The position numbers and the translations under genes are program-made. 57,809 bases of DNA from contig JAURVI010000008.1 in assembly GCA_030655515.1 (NCBI GenBank), forward strand, positions 1-57,809, in the 5' to 3' direction. This DNA comes from Polaromonas sp. GTDB taxonomy: Bacteria > Pseudomonadota > Gammaproteobacteria > Burkholderiales > Burkholderiaceae_C. Below are positions 15,701 to 24,126 of this stretch, piece after piece; position 1 is the first letter of the stretch, and each line of letters begins with the position of its first letter. Below the pieces are notes generated by a model that did no database searches, was not told where the DNA came from, and worked only from the letters and a program-made list of their open reading frames with translations.

Positions 15701-16901
15701 AAACTGGGCAAGCCAGGTCAGCGCGCGCCGCGAAGAACTCACGCTCAAGGCACTGTTCAACGAAGAACTGGGCGCCGTCATCCAGGTGCGCACTGAAGCG
15801 CGCAACGATGTGATGCAAACCTTGCGCGAACACGGGCTCTCGAAGTTCAGCCACTTCGTCGGTAAAACCCGTCCGCAACATGCCGCGCTTGAACTCGGCA
15901 AGGGCGAAGTGCAGGTCTGGCGCGACACCAAGGCGGTGTTCAGCGCCAGTCTGCAGGACCTGCACCAGGTGTGGGACAGCACCAGTTGGAAGATTTGCCG
16001 GCAGCGCGACAACCCGGCCTGCGCCGACGCCGAGCACGCTTCAGCCGGCGATCCCGCCGACCCCGGCTTGCATGTTTTCCTCGCTCTTCCTCTGGGAGAA
16101 GGTTGGGGCAAGGGCCGCGCTCCAGCGCTCAATCTCGCCAAACCCAAAGTCGCCGTGCTGCGGGAGCAGGGCGTCAATTCGCATGTGGAGATGGCCTACG
16201 CCTTCACGCAGGCGGGTTTTGAGGTCTATGACGTCCACATGACCGACCTGCAAAGCGGCCGCGCCAGGCTGGCCGACTTCAAGGGCGTGGTGGCCTGTGG
16301 CGGCTTCAGCTACGGCGACACCCTGGGCGCCGGCATCGGCTGGGCCCGGTCGATTACCTTCAACCCGGTGCTGGTCGAGCAGTTCAAAGCCTTCTTCGCA
16401 CGCACCGACACCTTCGGCCTGGGCGTGTGCAACGGTTGCCAGATGTTTGCCGAGCTGGCCGACATCATCCCGGGCGCCGAGGCCTGGCCGCGCTTCACCA
16501 CCAACCGCAGCGAGCGCTTCGAGGCGCGGCTGAGCATGGTCGAAATTCTTGGCTCCCCCAGCCTGTTTCTGCAAGGCCTGGCCGGCAGCCGCTTGCCGGT
16601 TGCCGTGGCGCACGGCGAGGGTTATGCCAACTTTTCCTACCGGGGTGATGCGTCCAGGGTCATGGCGGCGATGCGTTTCACTGACAACCACGGCCAGCCC
16701 ACGCAAGCCTATCCGGCCAACCCCAACGGCAGCGTGGGCGGCCTGACTGCGGTGACCACCGCCGATGGCCGTTTCACTGCGATGATGCCGCACCCCGAGC
16801 GCGTGTTCCGCAACATCCAGATGAGCTGGACGGATCAGGATATCAGCGCCCACAGTGCATGGATGCAGCTCTGGTACAACGCCCGCAAGTGGGTGGGCTG
16901 A
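12783..16901 (+). CDS. purL: Phosphoribosylformylglycinamidine synthase PurL
   Basis: The large single-chain PurL converts FGAR to FGAM in purine synthesis, using ATP and ammonia from glutamine. It starts at GTG 12783 and has 1372 residues, a little longer than usual. Seen in order: an N-terminal PurS-like region, the FGAM synthase core with [12 protein letters not shown] and [19 protein letters not shown], a second synthase half with [17 protein letters not shown], and a C-terminal glutamine amidotransferase with the nucleophile motif GVCNGCQM. Two repeat-derived insertions explain the extra length: residues about 613-638 and about 1098-1112, the latter in the linker before the glutaminase domain. 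Both keep the frame. Confidence 0.96.
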   Translation: MTLHLTTFEGEPHGISALSDFRVRQLLPRLQALHDKIAGISARFVHLVATEMPATEAVKSQLSALLTYGEPLPASAAARDTRLLFIVSPRFGTVSPWASKATDIARNCGLAVKRIERITEYQLTLKTGLFGKTVLSEPQRQQIAALLHDRMTESVMFDRAQASGLFTELQGAPLQTIDVLAGGKAALERANSEFGLALALDEIDYLVHAFTQLQRNPTDVELMMFAQANSEHCRHKIFNADFTIDGVRQDKSLFAMIRNTEKLHSRHTVVAYSDNASVMEGGKIQKFYPKLVSDPINAGATSYQAYSASDDVLTHVLMKVETHNHPTAIAPFPGASTGAGGEIRDEGATGRGSKPKAGLTGFTVSRLWGGDDGKPEHLASPLQIMTEGPLGGAAFNNEFGRPNLAGYFREYEQTVDGQRWGYHKPIMIAGGVGTIDAALTKKILFPAGTLLIQLGGPGMRIGMGGSAASSMASGANAAQLDFDSVQRGNPEIERRAQEVINQCAQMGAANPILAIHDVGAGGLSNAFPELVNDAGRGARFDLRAVPLEESGLSPKEIWSNESQERYVMAIAPESLAQFQAFCERERCPFSVVGVATEEKDLVLFDGDIGEAARRAGPPQASAAPSGGSAVREATSVGAPVHMPMSVLLGKPPKMHRDVTSVARPVKPLDLTGVDLEKSCIAVLGHPTVASKRFLITIGDRTVGGLTHRDQMVGPWQVPVADCAVTLADYQGFAGEAMSMGERTPLATRNAAASGRMAVAEAITNLLAAPMELPRVKLSANWMAACGEPGQDAALYETVKAVGMELCPALGVSIPVGKDSLSMRTVWRDGADSRKVISPVSLIVSAFATLADVRGTLTPQLNALEADTTLILIDLGKGRSRMGGSILAQSLNLEGGDVPDLDDPKDLVNLVNAINALRAQGQLLAYHDRSDGGLFATACEMAFAGHVGVSLNIDMLLVEGDGISDSRMDTGDSKNWASQVSARREELTLKALFNEELGAVIQVRTEARNDVMQTLREHGLSKFSHFVGKTRPQHAALELGKGEVQVWRDTKAVFSASLQDLHQVWDSTSWKICRQRDNPACADAEHASAGDPADPGLHVFLALPLGEGWGKGRAPALNLAKPKVAVLREQGVNSHVEMAYAFTQAGFEVYDVHMTDLQSGRARLADFKGVVACGGFSYGDTLGAGIGWARSITFNPVLVEQFKAFFARTDTFGLGVCNGCQMFAELADIIPGAEAWPRFTTNRSERFEARLSMVEILGSPSLFLQGLAGSRLPVAVAHGEGYANFSYRGDASRVMAAMRFTDNHGQPTQAYPANPNGSVGGLTAVTTADGRFTAMMPHPERVFRNIQMSWTDQDISAHSAWMQLWYNARKWVG
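14621..14696. repeat. GC-rich repeat inside purL, copy 3
   Basis: A full and well-preserved copy inside the purL coding sequence (GGGCCGCCCCAAG at the left, CCCCCTCGGGGGGCAGCGCA in the middle, GCGACAAGCGTGGGGGC at the right). It is read in frame as a stretch containing [14 protein letters not shown], between the sequences for LFDGDIGEA and [10 protein letters not shown]. Confidence 0.85.
16075..16116. repeat. GGGAGAAGGTTGGGG-type repeat inside purL
   Basis: This segment contains CTCTGGGAGAAGGTTGGGG flanked by CCTCGCTCTTCC and CAAGGGC. It matches a repeat type seen in many proteobacterial genomes (an inverted CCTC...GAGG element). It is read in frame as [13 protein letters not shown] within the purL linker before the amidotransferase domain. 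Confidence 0.65.
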
Positions 16902-16936
16902 CATGAATGACTGAGCGTCGCGAGCACTTTTGAGGG

Positions 16937-16976
16937 TTGACTGTGCGCCAATTCTTGTATAGACTTTGTTTATACA
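16937..16976 (+). promoter_or_regulatory. Promoter and candidate operator of the mazEF-type operon
   Basis: TTGACT at 16937-16942 and TATAGA at 16958-16963 (15-base spacing) or TATACA at 16971-16976 could be the promoter. TGTATA at 16957-16962 and TATACA at 16971-16976 form an inverted repeat over it, the kind of site that a MazE-type antitoxin would bind for autoregulation. Confidence 0.5.
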
Positions 16977-16995
16977 TTTCATGTCGAGGTAGATC

Positions 16996-17250
16996 ATGGC
17001 CGAAGCAGTTCTGGACATCAAGCAATGGGGCAACAACCTGGGGGTTCGCCTGCCTGCGGCCATTGCTCGCGAGGCGCACCTGCGCGTTGATCAGCGCGTG
17101 CGCATTTCGGTTGAAAGCGGCCAGGTGGTCATCACGCCCATGAACGATGCGCCCCTCACGCTGGCGCAGAGGCTGGCTTTGTTTGACCCGATCCGTCATG
17201 GCGGCGAGGCGATGGCGACTGGCCAAGCCCTCGGGGCCGAGCGGTGGTGA
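16996..17250 (+). CDS. mazE: AbrB/MazE-type antitoxin
   Basis: An 84-residue protein with the swapped-hairpin AbrB/MazE DNA-binding pattern at the N-terminus: the segment WGNNLGVRLPAAIAREA followed by LRVDQRVRISVESGQVVITP. The C-terminal part from about residue 50 is the likely toxin-binding tail. Antitoxins of this kind neutralise a MazF ribonuclease and repress their own operon. The stop overlaps the toxin gene start, as expected for a coupled pair. The ATG is preceded by GAGGTAGATC. The pair follows purL and looks like an accessory insertion. Confidence 0.88.
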   Translation: MAEAVLDIKQWGNNLGVRLPAAIAREAHLRVDQRVRISVESGQVVITPMNDAPLTLAQRLALFDPIRHGGEAMATGQALGAERW

Positions 17251-17651
17251 CTGCGAAGCTGCCAGTTCCTGCCAAACGCAGCGCCTGGGTACCCAACCGC
17301 CAGGAAATCATCTGGATCGACTGCAACCCCCAGATGGGGCGGGAGATGCGGGATGTTCATCCGTTTCTGGTACTCTCGCCGAGCGTTTTTAACGAGAAAA
17401 CCTCGCTGGTCATCGGTCTGCCGATGACCACGGCAGCGTACAACGCCGACAACCCGTTCGCAGTCGCCGTCGCCGTCGGCAAAGCGTCAGGACGAAAAGC
17501 CGGGAAAACCAGTTACGTCCTGTGCCATCAACCCAAGTCTTTCGACTGGCGCCTGCGTGGTGCCAAGGCGCATCCGCTGGGCATTTTGCAGGATGCTGTT
17601 TTTCAGCAGGTCTGTGAACGCCTGAACCAGATCATTTGCCTGGGGTCGTAG
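17244..17651 (+). CDS. mazF: MazF/PemK-type mRNA interferase toxin
   Basis: Toxins of this family cut single-stranded RNA at short sequences and stop growth when the antitoxin is lost. The product, 135 residues from GTG 17244 or one fewer from GTG 17247, has the PemK/MazF pattern: VPNRQEIIWIDCNPQMGREM at the start (usually GDIVWVDFDPTxGHE), HPFLVLSP, then VIGLPMTT and a C-terminal Leu/Ile-rich helix. Asp and Arg of the first motif are kept. The start overlaps the antitoxin stop. An N-terminal extension of about 15 residues is longer than in the shortest family members. Confidence 0.88.
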   Translation: MVTAKLPVPAKRSAWVPNRQEIIWIDCNPQMGREMRDVHPFLVLSPSVFNEKTSLVIGLPMTTAAYNADNPFAVAVAVGKASGRKAGKTSYVLCHQPKSFDWRLRGAKAHPLGILQDAVFQQVCERLNQIICLGS

Positions 17652-17661
17652 ACGAGGAAAG

Positions 17662-17689
17662 AAAAATCGCGGACGGGGCCGCGATTTTT
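17662..17689. terminator. Bidirectional intrinsic terminator
   Basis: A perfect 11-base stem (AAAAATCGCGG and CCGCGATTTTT) with a six-base loop lies between the convergent toxin and PPIase genes. A-run on one side and T-run on the other make it usable from both strands. Confidence 0.85.
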
Positions 17690-17723
17690 AAGGGGTGGGC
17701 GGAGCCAAGGCTTGCCTTGACGG

Positions 17724-18509
17724 TCACTCCACCTTGGCTTTTTCGCGCAGTCCTTGCTGGAAAGCGCCCAGTTTTTGCTGCTGCATCTGCTGCGCAATCT
17801 GCGGCTTGAGTTCTTCAAACGGCGGCAGTTGGGCGGTGCGGATATCGTCGACACGGATGATGTGGTAACCGAACTGCGTCTTCACCGGCACATCCGTCAA
17901 CTGGCCCTTGTTCATCTTGGTCATCGCTTGAGAAAACTCAGGCACATAGCTGCTCGGGGCGGCCCAATCCAGGTCACCGCCATTGGCGCCTGAGCCGGGG
18001 TCTTTCGAGGATTTTTTGGCGATCTCTTCAAACTTGCCGCCTTTTTTCAGGCTGGCAAGGATGGCTTTGGCTTCGTCCTCTTTTTCCACCAGAATATGCC
18101 GCGCCTTGTATTCCTTGCCGCCATTGGCTGCGACGAACTTGTCGTATTCGGCTTTCAGGTCGGCGTCCAGCACCGGGTTTTTCTTCTGGAAATCGGCAAA
18201 CAGCTCGCGGATCAAAATGGCCTGGCGCGCCAGTTCCATCTGGGCTTTGAAGTCGTCGGTCGCCGACAGGCCCAGTTTTTCGGCTTCCTGCATGAACACT
18301 TCACGGGCGATGACTTCTTCGCGAATCTGACCCTGCATTTCGGGGGTGACCGGACGACCGGAACGCGACAGTTGCAGCGCCAGCGCATCAATGCGGGCTT
18401 TGGGCACCGCTTTGCCATTGACAATGGCCACATTCTGGGCGAAGGCGCCTGTCGCGCCCAATGCCATCAGGCCGGTGAGGGCGCTCGCCAGTAAAAGTTG
18501 TTTTTTCAT
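17724..18509 (-). CDS. Periplasmic parvulin-type peptidyl-prolyl isomerase
   Basis: The 261-residue protein begins with a Sec signal peptide, MKKQLLLASALTGLMALG up to GAFAQN, so it acts in the periplasm or outer membrane assembly. An N-terminal SurA/PrsA-like helical segment precedes a parvulin domain that starts at about KARHILVEKEDEAKA and includes GGDLDW and FGYHIIRVDD. Such enzymes speed proline isomerisation and help outer membrane proteins fold. It ends a minus-strand group with bolA, yciB, msrB and selO; the 64-base gap from bolA means it may have its own promoter. Confidence 0.9.
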   Translation of the reverse strand: MKKQLLLASALTGLMALGATGAFAQNVAIVNGKAVPKARIDALALQLSRSGRPVTPEMQGQIREEVIAREVFMQEAEKLGLSATDDFKAQMELARQAILIRELFADFQKKNPVLDADLKAEYDKFVAANGGKEYKARHILVEKEDEAKAILASLKKGGKFEEIAKKSSKDPGSGANGGDLDWAAPSSYVPEFSQAMTKMNKGQLTDVPVKTQFGYHIIRVDDIRTAQLPPFEELKPQIAQQMQQQKLGAFQQGLREKAKVE

Positions 18510-18573
18510 GAGTTTCCTTGGGTGATCCTTGTTGGGAAATGACCAGCCCTGTTGCCGGGCAGGTCGGTAAAAA

Positions 18574-18864
18574 TCAGGTGGTTTTCATGATTTCAATGGC
18601 CAGCGCGTGCAGGCCGTCGTCGATGAAATTTTGCAGTGCATCATACACAAGCCGGTGGCACGCCACGCGGCTCTTGCCCGCAAACGCCGGGCTGGCGATG
18701 CGCACGCGAAAATGGCTGCCAAAACCCTGGGCATTGGCGCCTGCGTGGCCCGCGTGGGCGGCGCTTTCGTCAGTCACTTCCAGCCGGCTCGGGTTCAGGC
18801 GGGTGCGCAGTTGTTCCTCGATCCGGGCGGCATGGACCGGCAGGGGGGCAGTGTCATGGGGCAT
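18574..18864 (-). CDS. BolA family protein
   Basis: A 96-residue protein with the BolA class II KH-like pattern: IEEQLRTRLNPSRLEVTDES, then HFRVRIASPAFAGKSRVACH with the conserved loop and RLVYDALQ. BolA proteins pair with monothiol glutaredoxins to handle iron-sulfur clusters and also influence cell shape. The conserved C-terminal His/Cys metal-binding set is only partly visible (His in the VACHRLVY segment). It lies nine bases after yciB, so it is surely co-transcribed with it. Confidence 0.9.
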   Translation of the reverse strand: MPHDTAPLPVHAARIEEQLRTRLNPSRLEVTDESAAHAGHAGANAQGFGSHFRVRIASPAFAGKSRVACHRLVYDALQNFIDDGLHALAIEIMKTT

Positions 18865-18873
18865 GAATGGGGC

Positions 18874-19488
18874 TCAGGTTTTGACGTGCTTGTTCAGGAA
18901 AACCGCCTGCGCCAGCACAAAAGCCAGCATCAGGCCAAGGCCGCCGAACAGCTTGAAGTTTACCCAGGCGGCGGTGGAGAAGTTGTAGGCAACCCAGAGA
19001 TTGATGAAGCCCATGGCGGCGAAAAAGCCCATCCAACTGTAATTGACCTTGCACCAGACCGGATCGGGCAACGCCATTTGCGCCCCCATCAGCGACTGAA
19101 TGCCGTTTCTCTTGAAGACCAGTTGTCCGACCAGCAACGCGCCGCCCATGATCCAGTAAAGCACCGTGGGCTTCCACTTGATAAAACTCTCGCTGTGAAA
19201 GTAAATTGTCGCGCCTCCGAGCAAGGTTACCAGCCCCAGGCTGATCCACAACATGGGTTCGATCTTGCGTCCGCGCGTCACCAGCCAGGCGATTTGGGCC
19301 AGTGTCGCCAGGATGACAACGACGGTTGCCAGCAGCACCGGCGCTTCCGGCATTCCCACGACACCACCGGAGACCATGAAGCCAAGCCAGTCGGTGCCGG
19401 TCCGGGCGGCCCACTCGGTATGGGCTTCGGCGTACTTGAACATGCCGAAGAAAAGAACAATGGGAAGGAAATCGAAAAGAATTTTCAT
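18874..19488 (-). CDS. yciB: Inner membrane septation protein YciB
   Basis: A 204-residue polytopic membrane protein of the YciB/IspZ (septation protein A) family. The start MKILFDFLPIVLFFGMFKYA and the segments FKRNGIQSLMG, WCKVNYSWMGFFAAMG and NLWVAYNFSTAAWVNFKLFG are typical. About five hydrophobic helices are visible. In Escherichia coli the homologue affects envelope synthesis and septum formation. The gene is seven bases after msrB and nine before bolA. Confidence 0.95.
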   Translation of the reverse strand: MKILFDFLPIVLFFGMFKYAEAHTEWAARTGTDWLGFMVSGGVVGMPEAPVLLATVVVILATLAQIAWLVTRGRKIEPMLWISLGLVTLLGGATIYFHSESFIKWKPTVLYWIMGGALLVGQLVFKRNGIQSLMGAQMALPDPVWCKVNYSWMGFFAAMGFINLWVAYNFSTAAWVNFKLFGGLGLMLAFVLAQAVFLNKHVKT

Positions 19489-19495
19489 GGTCGGA

Positions 19496-19906
19496 TTATC
19501 GCGGTACGAAGTCCAGCGAAGCTGAATTCATGCAGTAACGCAGCCCGGTGGGTGTGGGGCCATCGGGAAACACATGACCCAGGTGCGCGCCACAGTTCCC
19601 GCAGACGGTTTCGGTACGCACCATGCCGTGGGCGCGATCCACATGCTCTTCAATCGCGCCTTCCCTGACTTCCTGCGAAAAGCTGGGCCAGCCGCAGCCG
19701 GCGTCGAACTTCGCCGCAGAATCAAAGAGTTCAGCATCGCAGCAAATGCAGCGGTAAGTGCCTTCGGCAAAGTTCTTGTCGTATTTGCCGGTGAATGCCC
19801 GTTCGGTGGCCGCCTGGCGGGTGACCTGAAAAGCGCCGGGCTCGGCGCCTTTTGCGGTCAACAGGGCCGTCCATTCGGCATCGGTTTTCTGGATTTTCGC
19901 GGTCAT
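19496..19906 (-). CDS. msrB: Peptide-methionine (R)-S-oxide reductase MsrB
   Basis: MsrB reduces the R form of methionine sulfoxide in proteins. The 136-residue protein has zinc pairs CICC and CGNCG, the substrate motif GCGWPSF, and the catalytic Cys near the C-terminus in [12 protein letters not shown]. The neighbour selO, 27 bases upstream, encodes a redox-linked AMPylase, so an oxidative-stress operon is a reasonable inference. Confidence 0.96.
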   Translation of the reverse strand: MTAKIQKTDAEWTALLTAKGAEPGAFQVTRQAATERAFTGKYDKNFAEGTYRCICCDAELFDSAAKFDAGCGWPSFSQEVREGAIEEHVDRAHGMVRTETVCGNCGAHLGHVFPDGPTPTGLRYCMNSASLDFVPR

Positions 19907-19933
19907 CGTTCTACTTTATGGGATCGGGTGTGT

Positions 19934-21433
19934 TTACGAACTGCAACTGATTTCGATGGATGCAGCCCAGTCGGGCGGAAAGCCGGCATAACGGTCGTGG
20001 CCCGGATGCTCTTCAAATGGGGCCTGCAGCAATGTCAACAAGGTATCGACCCCGGAAAAGTCGTTTAGTTTCGCGGCCTGGATGGCTTGCTCGCCCAGAT
20101 GGTTGCGCAGCACGTATTTCGGGTTGTTCTTGAGCATCAGATCGGCCCGCCGCCCTTTGTCCACATGTTCAAGACGCTCTGAATATTGTAGTGACCAGGC
20201 ATCGAAAGCGGGGGGAGCCAGAAACAGGTCGCGCACCGACTCGCGTCCTTGCGGGCTGTCGAAACGGCACAGGCGGCGCCAGAAGATCGTGTAGTCCACC
20301 TTGCCTGCGGCCAGCAGCTTGAAGGCGTTTTCAATCAGCGTCTTGTCATCAGGGTGGCTGTCCGGCAGGCCCAGTTTGGCGCGCATCCGGTCCTCCAGCG
20401 CCTGCGGAAACACGGTTTTGTACGACCCCAGCGCAGCCAGCGCCTGGTCTTGTTCCTCGATCAGCGGCAGCAAGGCCTGGCCCAGGCAAAACAGGTTCCA
20501 GTAGGCGATGCTGGGCTGCTTGCCGTAGGCATAGCGGCCCTGGGTGTCGGAGTGGTTGCAGATGTGGTTCGGGTCAAAAGCATCGAGAAACTGGAACGGG
20601 CCGTAGTCTATCGTCAGGCCCAGAATGCTCATGTTGTCGGTGTTCATCACGCCGTGGCAAAAACCGGCCGCCTGCCAGGCGGCCATCAGGTGCGCCGTGC
20701 GTTCGCTTACCGCTTGCAGCAAGGCGGCATAGGGCTGGGCGGCTTCGCGGCAGGCCGGGTAAAAGCCGTCAATCACGTAGTCAGCAAGAATTTTGAGCTG
20801 CTCGTGCTGGCCGTTGTCGCTGAAATGCTCGAAGTGACCGAAACGAATGAAACTGGGCGCGGTGCGCGTCACCACGGCAGCGGTTTCGATCTCCTCTCGA
20901 CGCACCTTCGCGTCAGAACCCGTCACGCACAGCGCGCGCGTGGTCGGTATACCCAGGCCGTGCAGGGCCTCCGAGCACAAATACTCGCGGATCGAGCTGC
21001 GCAGCACCGCGCGGCCGTCGCCCATGCGCGAGTAAGGCGTTCTGCCCGCGCCTTTGAGCTGAATTTCCTGCGGTCCGTGGGCGGTTTCCAGTTCACCGAG
21101 CAGGAGCGCTCGCCCGTCGCCCAGTTGCCCGGCCCATTGGCCGAATTGGTGGCCGCTGTAGACGCTGGCCAGCGGCTGGCAGCCAGCCGCCACGAGGTTG
21201 CCGGTGAAAAGCGCCAGCGCTGCCTGCGATTCAAACCAGGCGGGATCCAGGCCCAGTTCACGCGCCATGGCCTGATTGCGGCTAACCCAGTAAGGGGAGG
21301 GCAAGGGGCTGGGCTGGCGTTCGGTATAAAAATCAGGGCCCAACCGGGCAAAGCGCTTGGCCCATTTCAGGGGCGAAGCAAGATTCAATTTTTCAGAAAC
21401 GGTGGCTAGGGTTGGGGCGAGGGCAGGGGTCAT
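19934..21433 (-). CDS. selO: Protein adenylyltransferase SelO (YdiU)
   Basis: SelO is a pseudokinase-fold enzyme that transfers AMP to Ser/Thr/Tyr of target proteins and protects cells under oxidative stress. The 499-residue protein shows [59 protein letters not shown] and the C-terminal [18 protein letters not shown]. The very C-terminus reads SCSS, which aligns with the Cys-Sec-Ser-Ser end of eukaryotic SelO, with Cys at the selenocysteine position. It is first in the minus-strand group and divergent from the liv genes. Confidence 0.95.
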   Translation of the reverse strand: MTPALAPTLATVSEKLNLASPLKWAKRFARLGPDFYTERQPSPLPSPYWVSRNQAMARELGLDPAWFESQAALALFTGNLVAAGCQPLASVYSGHQFGQWAGQLGDGRALLLGELETAHGPQEIQLKGAGRTPYSRMGDGRAVLRSSIREYLCSEALHGLGIPTTRALCVTGSDAKVRREEIETAAVVTRTAPSFIRFGHFEHFSDNGQHEQLKILADYVIDGFYPACREAAQPYAALLQAVSERTAHLMAAWQAAGFCHGVMNTDNMSILGLTIDYGPFQFLDAFDPNHICNHSDTQGRYAYGKQPSIAYWNLFCLGQALLPLIEEQDQALAALGSYKTVFPQALEDRMRAKLGLPDSHPDDKTLIENAFKLLAAGKVDYTIFWRRLCRFDSPQGRESVRDLFLAPPAFDAWSLQYSERLEHVDKGRRADLMLKNNPKYVLRNHLGEQAIQAAKLNDFSGVDTLLTLLQAPFEEHPGHDRYAGFPPDWAASIEISCSS

Positions 21434-21473
21434 GGCGCCATTGTGCTATCGCGTCAGCAGCCCTGCACGGCAG

Positions 21474-21608
21474 GGGTCAAGCCCCAATGCTGTTCATTTA
21501 AGCGCTACAACCCCGTTCGCCCTGAGCCTGTCGAAGGGTCGTCACAGTGCAAACAGGCTTCGACAAGCTCAGCCCGAACGGTTAAGCGAACAGTATTGGG
21601 TCAAGCCC
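21474..21608. repeat. MITE/REP-like element with 11-base flanking direct repeats
   Basis: GGGTCAAGCCC occurs on both sides (21474-21484 and 21598-21608), like a target duplication. Inside are imperfect inverted ends (AATGCTGTTCATTTAA and its partner TTAAGCGAACAGTATT), and inside those a REP-type palindrome: CCGTTCGCCCTGAGCCTGTC ... and GCTCAGCCCGAACGG (21513-21581). No coding sequence. Confidence 0.7.
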
Positions 21609-21815
21609 TCATTGAACAGGGCTTAACCACAGCCGCTCAAATCAAAGACGGCCTCGACCCTCTGACGTTGCCGCAGTGCAGGACGCTGCGACTTTGCTTG
21701 AGCGGCTGCGTGTCGCATGGGCGATAGAAACGGCCTCGTTTAGGGACAATCCCTGATCGCTGCACTGCACAAAACTTGTACCCTCGATACATTGCTGATT
21801 ACCAAAGAGACATTG
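21609..21815. promoter_or_regulatory. Leader region before livK with long inverted arms
   Basis: AGCCGCTCAA at 21631-21640 and TTGAGCGGCT at 21698-21707 are perfect inverted arms around 57 bases, extended by a short AAG/CTT match. This could be a structured leader of the transport operon or an operator pair. I do not recognise a riboswitch class. Confidence 0.35.
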
Positions 21816-23099
21816 ATGACATTTCCGATGAAACACCTCGCCATGGTCGCGGTTTTTGCCTGCGCGGGCACCGCATTTGCACAGCAGGCGGCGCCCGCCA
21901 AGCCGGCAGCAACCATGGCCGCGGGCGTGCTCAACGGGCAGACCGTCAGGATTGCGTTCATGGACCCGCTGTCGGGATCGTTCGCCAGCGTCGGGCAGAA
22001 CCTGCTCAAGAGCTGGCAGTTCGCCGCCGAGCGCCTGTCGGGCGCCAAGAACCCGGCGGGCGTCAAATTCGAGGTGGTGGGCTTCGACAACAAAGGCTCG
22101 CCCCAGGAAAGTCTGAACACCCTGAAGGCCGCGATCGACCAGGGTTTTCGCTACGTGACGCAGGGCAACGGTTCGGGCGCGGCGGCGGCCATTCTGAACG
22201 CGGTGGCCAAGCACAACGAGCGCAACCCCGGCAAGGAAGTGATTTACCTCAACTACTCGGCCGTGGATCCGGCGCTGACCAACGAAAAATGCGACTACTG
22301 GCACTTCCGCCTGGACGCTGACACCACGATGAAAATGGAGGCGCTGACCTCCTTCATGAAGGACCAGCCCAAGGTCAAGAGCGTCTACCTGCTCAACCAG
22401 AACTACGCGCACGGCCACCAGGTCGCCAAGTACTTCAAGGAAGGCATGGCGCGCAAGCGCCCGGACGTGAAAATCGCCGGCGAAGATCTGCACCCGCTGG
22501 GCCAGGTCAAGGACTTCGCGCCCTACGTGGCCAAGATCAAGCAGTCGGGCGCGGACACCATCGTCACCGGCAACTGGGGCGCCGACCTGACGCTGCTCGT
22601 CAAGGCCTTGAACGATGCCGGCCTGAAACTGCCGATGTATACCTACTATGCCAGCGCCACCGGCACGCCCACCGCCTTGGCCGCCAGCGGCGAGAGCGAG
22701 GTTTACATCGTCTCCTACAGCCACGCCAACCACACCGGCGAGATCGGCCAGATGCGGGCCGACTACAAGAAGAGGTTCAACGACGACTACATTTCTTACT
22801 CCAACTACAACGGCATCCAACTGCTGGGCGCCGCCATGGCCAAAGCCAAATCCACCGACCCGGTCCAGGTGGCCAAGGCGTTGGAGGGCTTGTCGGTCAA
22901 AAGCTTCGCGGGCGACATCACCATGCGCGCCTCCGACCATCAGTTGCAAATGTCGATGTTCATCAGCAAGTGGCAGAAGGTGGACGGCAAGAACCCCTAC
23001 AGCCTGGAAAACACCGGCTACACCTTCGCGCCCATCAAGCAGATGGACGCCTACGTGGCCAGCACCCCGACCAGTTGCCAGATGAAGCGCCCGTCCTAA
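21816..23099 (+). CDS. livK: Branched-chain amino acid-type ABC transporter, substrate-binding protein
   Basis: Periplasmic binding protein of a HAAT-family importer. I start at ATG 21816, with AAAGAGA upstream, which gives a signal peptide (MTFPMKHLAMVAVFACAG through TAFAQQ). The mature part has the type I periplasmic fold: VRIAFMDPLSGSFASVGQN, the FEVVGFDNKGSPQESL segment, AAAAILNAVA and IVTGNWGADLTLLVKA. The protein is 427 residues, long for LivK, as in relatives that bind aromatic or other organic acids. Followed by acyl-CoA genes, it may import a carboxylate rather than leucine. The substrate cannot be read from the sequence. Confidence 0.92.
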   Translation: MTFPMKHLAMVAVFACAGTAFAQQAAPAKPAATMAAGVLNGQTVRIAFMDPLSGSFASVGQNLLKSWQFAAERLSGAKNPAGVKFEVVGFDNKGSPQESLNTLKAAIDQGFRYVTQGNGSGAAAAILNAVAKHNERNPGKEVIYLNYSAVDPALTNEKCDYWHFRLDADTTMKMEALTSFMKDQPKVKSVYLLNQNYAHGHQVAKYFKEGMARKRPDVKIAGEDLHPLGQVKDFAPYVAKIKQSGADTIVTGNWGADLTLLVKALNDAGLKLPMYTYYASATGTPTALAASGESEVYIVSYSHANHTGEIGQMRADYKKRFNDDYISYSNYNGIQLLGAAMAKAKSTDPVQVAKALEGLSVKSFAGDITMRASDHQLQMSMFISKWQKVDGKNPYSLENTGYTFAPIKQMDAYVASTPTSCQMKRPS

Positions 23100-23178
23100 T
23101 CACGGGTTGCCGGGTGACGCGCCAGGTCCGCCTGGCGTTTTTGTATGCGCCTCCGGCTAGTGTCCGACGAACCGACCC

Positions 23179-24126
23179 ATGGAATTTTTCACCATCTCCC
23201 TGCTCAACGGTCTGAGCTACGGCCTCTTGCTGTTCATGCTGAGCTCGGGCCTGACGCTGATCTTCAGCATGATGGGCGTGCTCAACTTCGCCCACGCCAG
23301 CTTCTACATGCTGGGCGCCTATTTTGCTTTTTCCGTCGGCCAGTGGCTGGGTTACTGGCCGGCCCTGCTGGCAGCGCCGCTGCTGGTGGGTCTGTTCGGC
23401 GCGGGCTTCGAGAAGTATTGCCTGCGCCGGGTCCACAAGTTCGGCCATGTGCCCGAGCTGCTGATCACCTTCGGCCTGTCCTTCATCATCCTGGAGATGG
23501 TGCAACTGGTCTGGGGCGCCGGTTCAATGGACTACCGGGTGCCCGCGGGGCTGGACGGCCCGCTGTTCACCCTGTACGGCACCCAGTTCCCGGCCTACCG
23601 GGGTTTCATGATGGCGGTGGCGGTGCTGATGCTGATCGCCATTTGGCTGCTGCTGACCCGCACCCGCATCGGCCTGGTGATCCAGGCGGCGCTGACGCAC
23701 CCCGAAGCCGTGGAGGCGCTGGGCCACAACGTGCCGCGGGTGTTCATGCTGGTCTTCGGCGGCGGCGCAGCGCTGGCCGGGCTGGCCGGCGTGATCGGCG
23801 GCAATGCGTTTGTGACCGAACCGGGCATGGCCGCCACCGTCGGTTCCGTCATCTTCGTGGTGGTGGTGGTCGGCGGCCTGGGCTCGCTGTCGGGCGCATT
23901 CGTGGCTTCGCTGCTGATTGGCATCATCCAGACCTTTGCCGTCGGCATCGACAGTTCGCTCTTGGGCGCGGCCGGCATGGCGGGCCTGCACATCACGCCC
24001 GACACCTTCGGCTACTCGCTGTGCAGGCTCAAGATCAGCCAGATCGCGCCTATCCTGCCGTATCTGTTTTTGGTGCTGATGCTGATTTTCCGGCCCAGGG
24101 GCCTGCTCGGAACGCGGGAGGGATGA
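23179..24126 (+). CDS. livH: Branched-chain amino acid-type ABC permease LivH
   Basis: A 315-residue inner membrane permease with about eight hydrophobic segments. The start MEFFTISLLNGLSYGLLLFM, the segment GVLNFAHASFYMLGAYFAF and the EAA-like region with GLGSLSGAFVASLLIGI are standard for LivH. It forms a heterodimeric channel with LivM. Its stop overlaps the livM start by four bases (ATGA), so translation is coupled. Confidence 0.94.
   Translation: MEFFTISLLNGLSYGLLLFMLSSGLTLIFSMMGVLNFAHASFYMLGAYFAFSVGQWLGYWPALLAAPLLVGLFGAGFEKYCLRRVHKFGHVPELLITFGLSFIILEMVQLVWGAGSMDYRVPAGLDGPLFTLYGTQFPAYRGFMMAVAVLMLIAIWLLLTRTRIGLVIQAALTHPEAVEALGHNVPRVFMLVFGGGAALAGLAGVIGGNAFVTEPGMAATVGSVIFVVVVVGGLGSLSGAFVASLLIGIIQTFAVGIDSSLLGAAGMAGLHITPDTFGYSLCRLKISQIAPILPYLFLVLMLIFRPRGLLGTREG

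Noticed and set aside
23145..24122. A longer LivM frame running through livH
   Set aside because: It is an out-of-frame reading of livH. The true start overlaps the livH stop as ATGA and gives a normal LivM.
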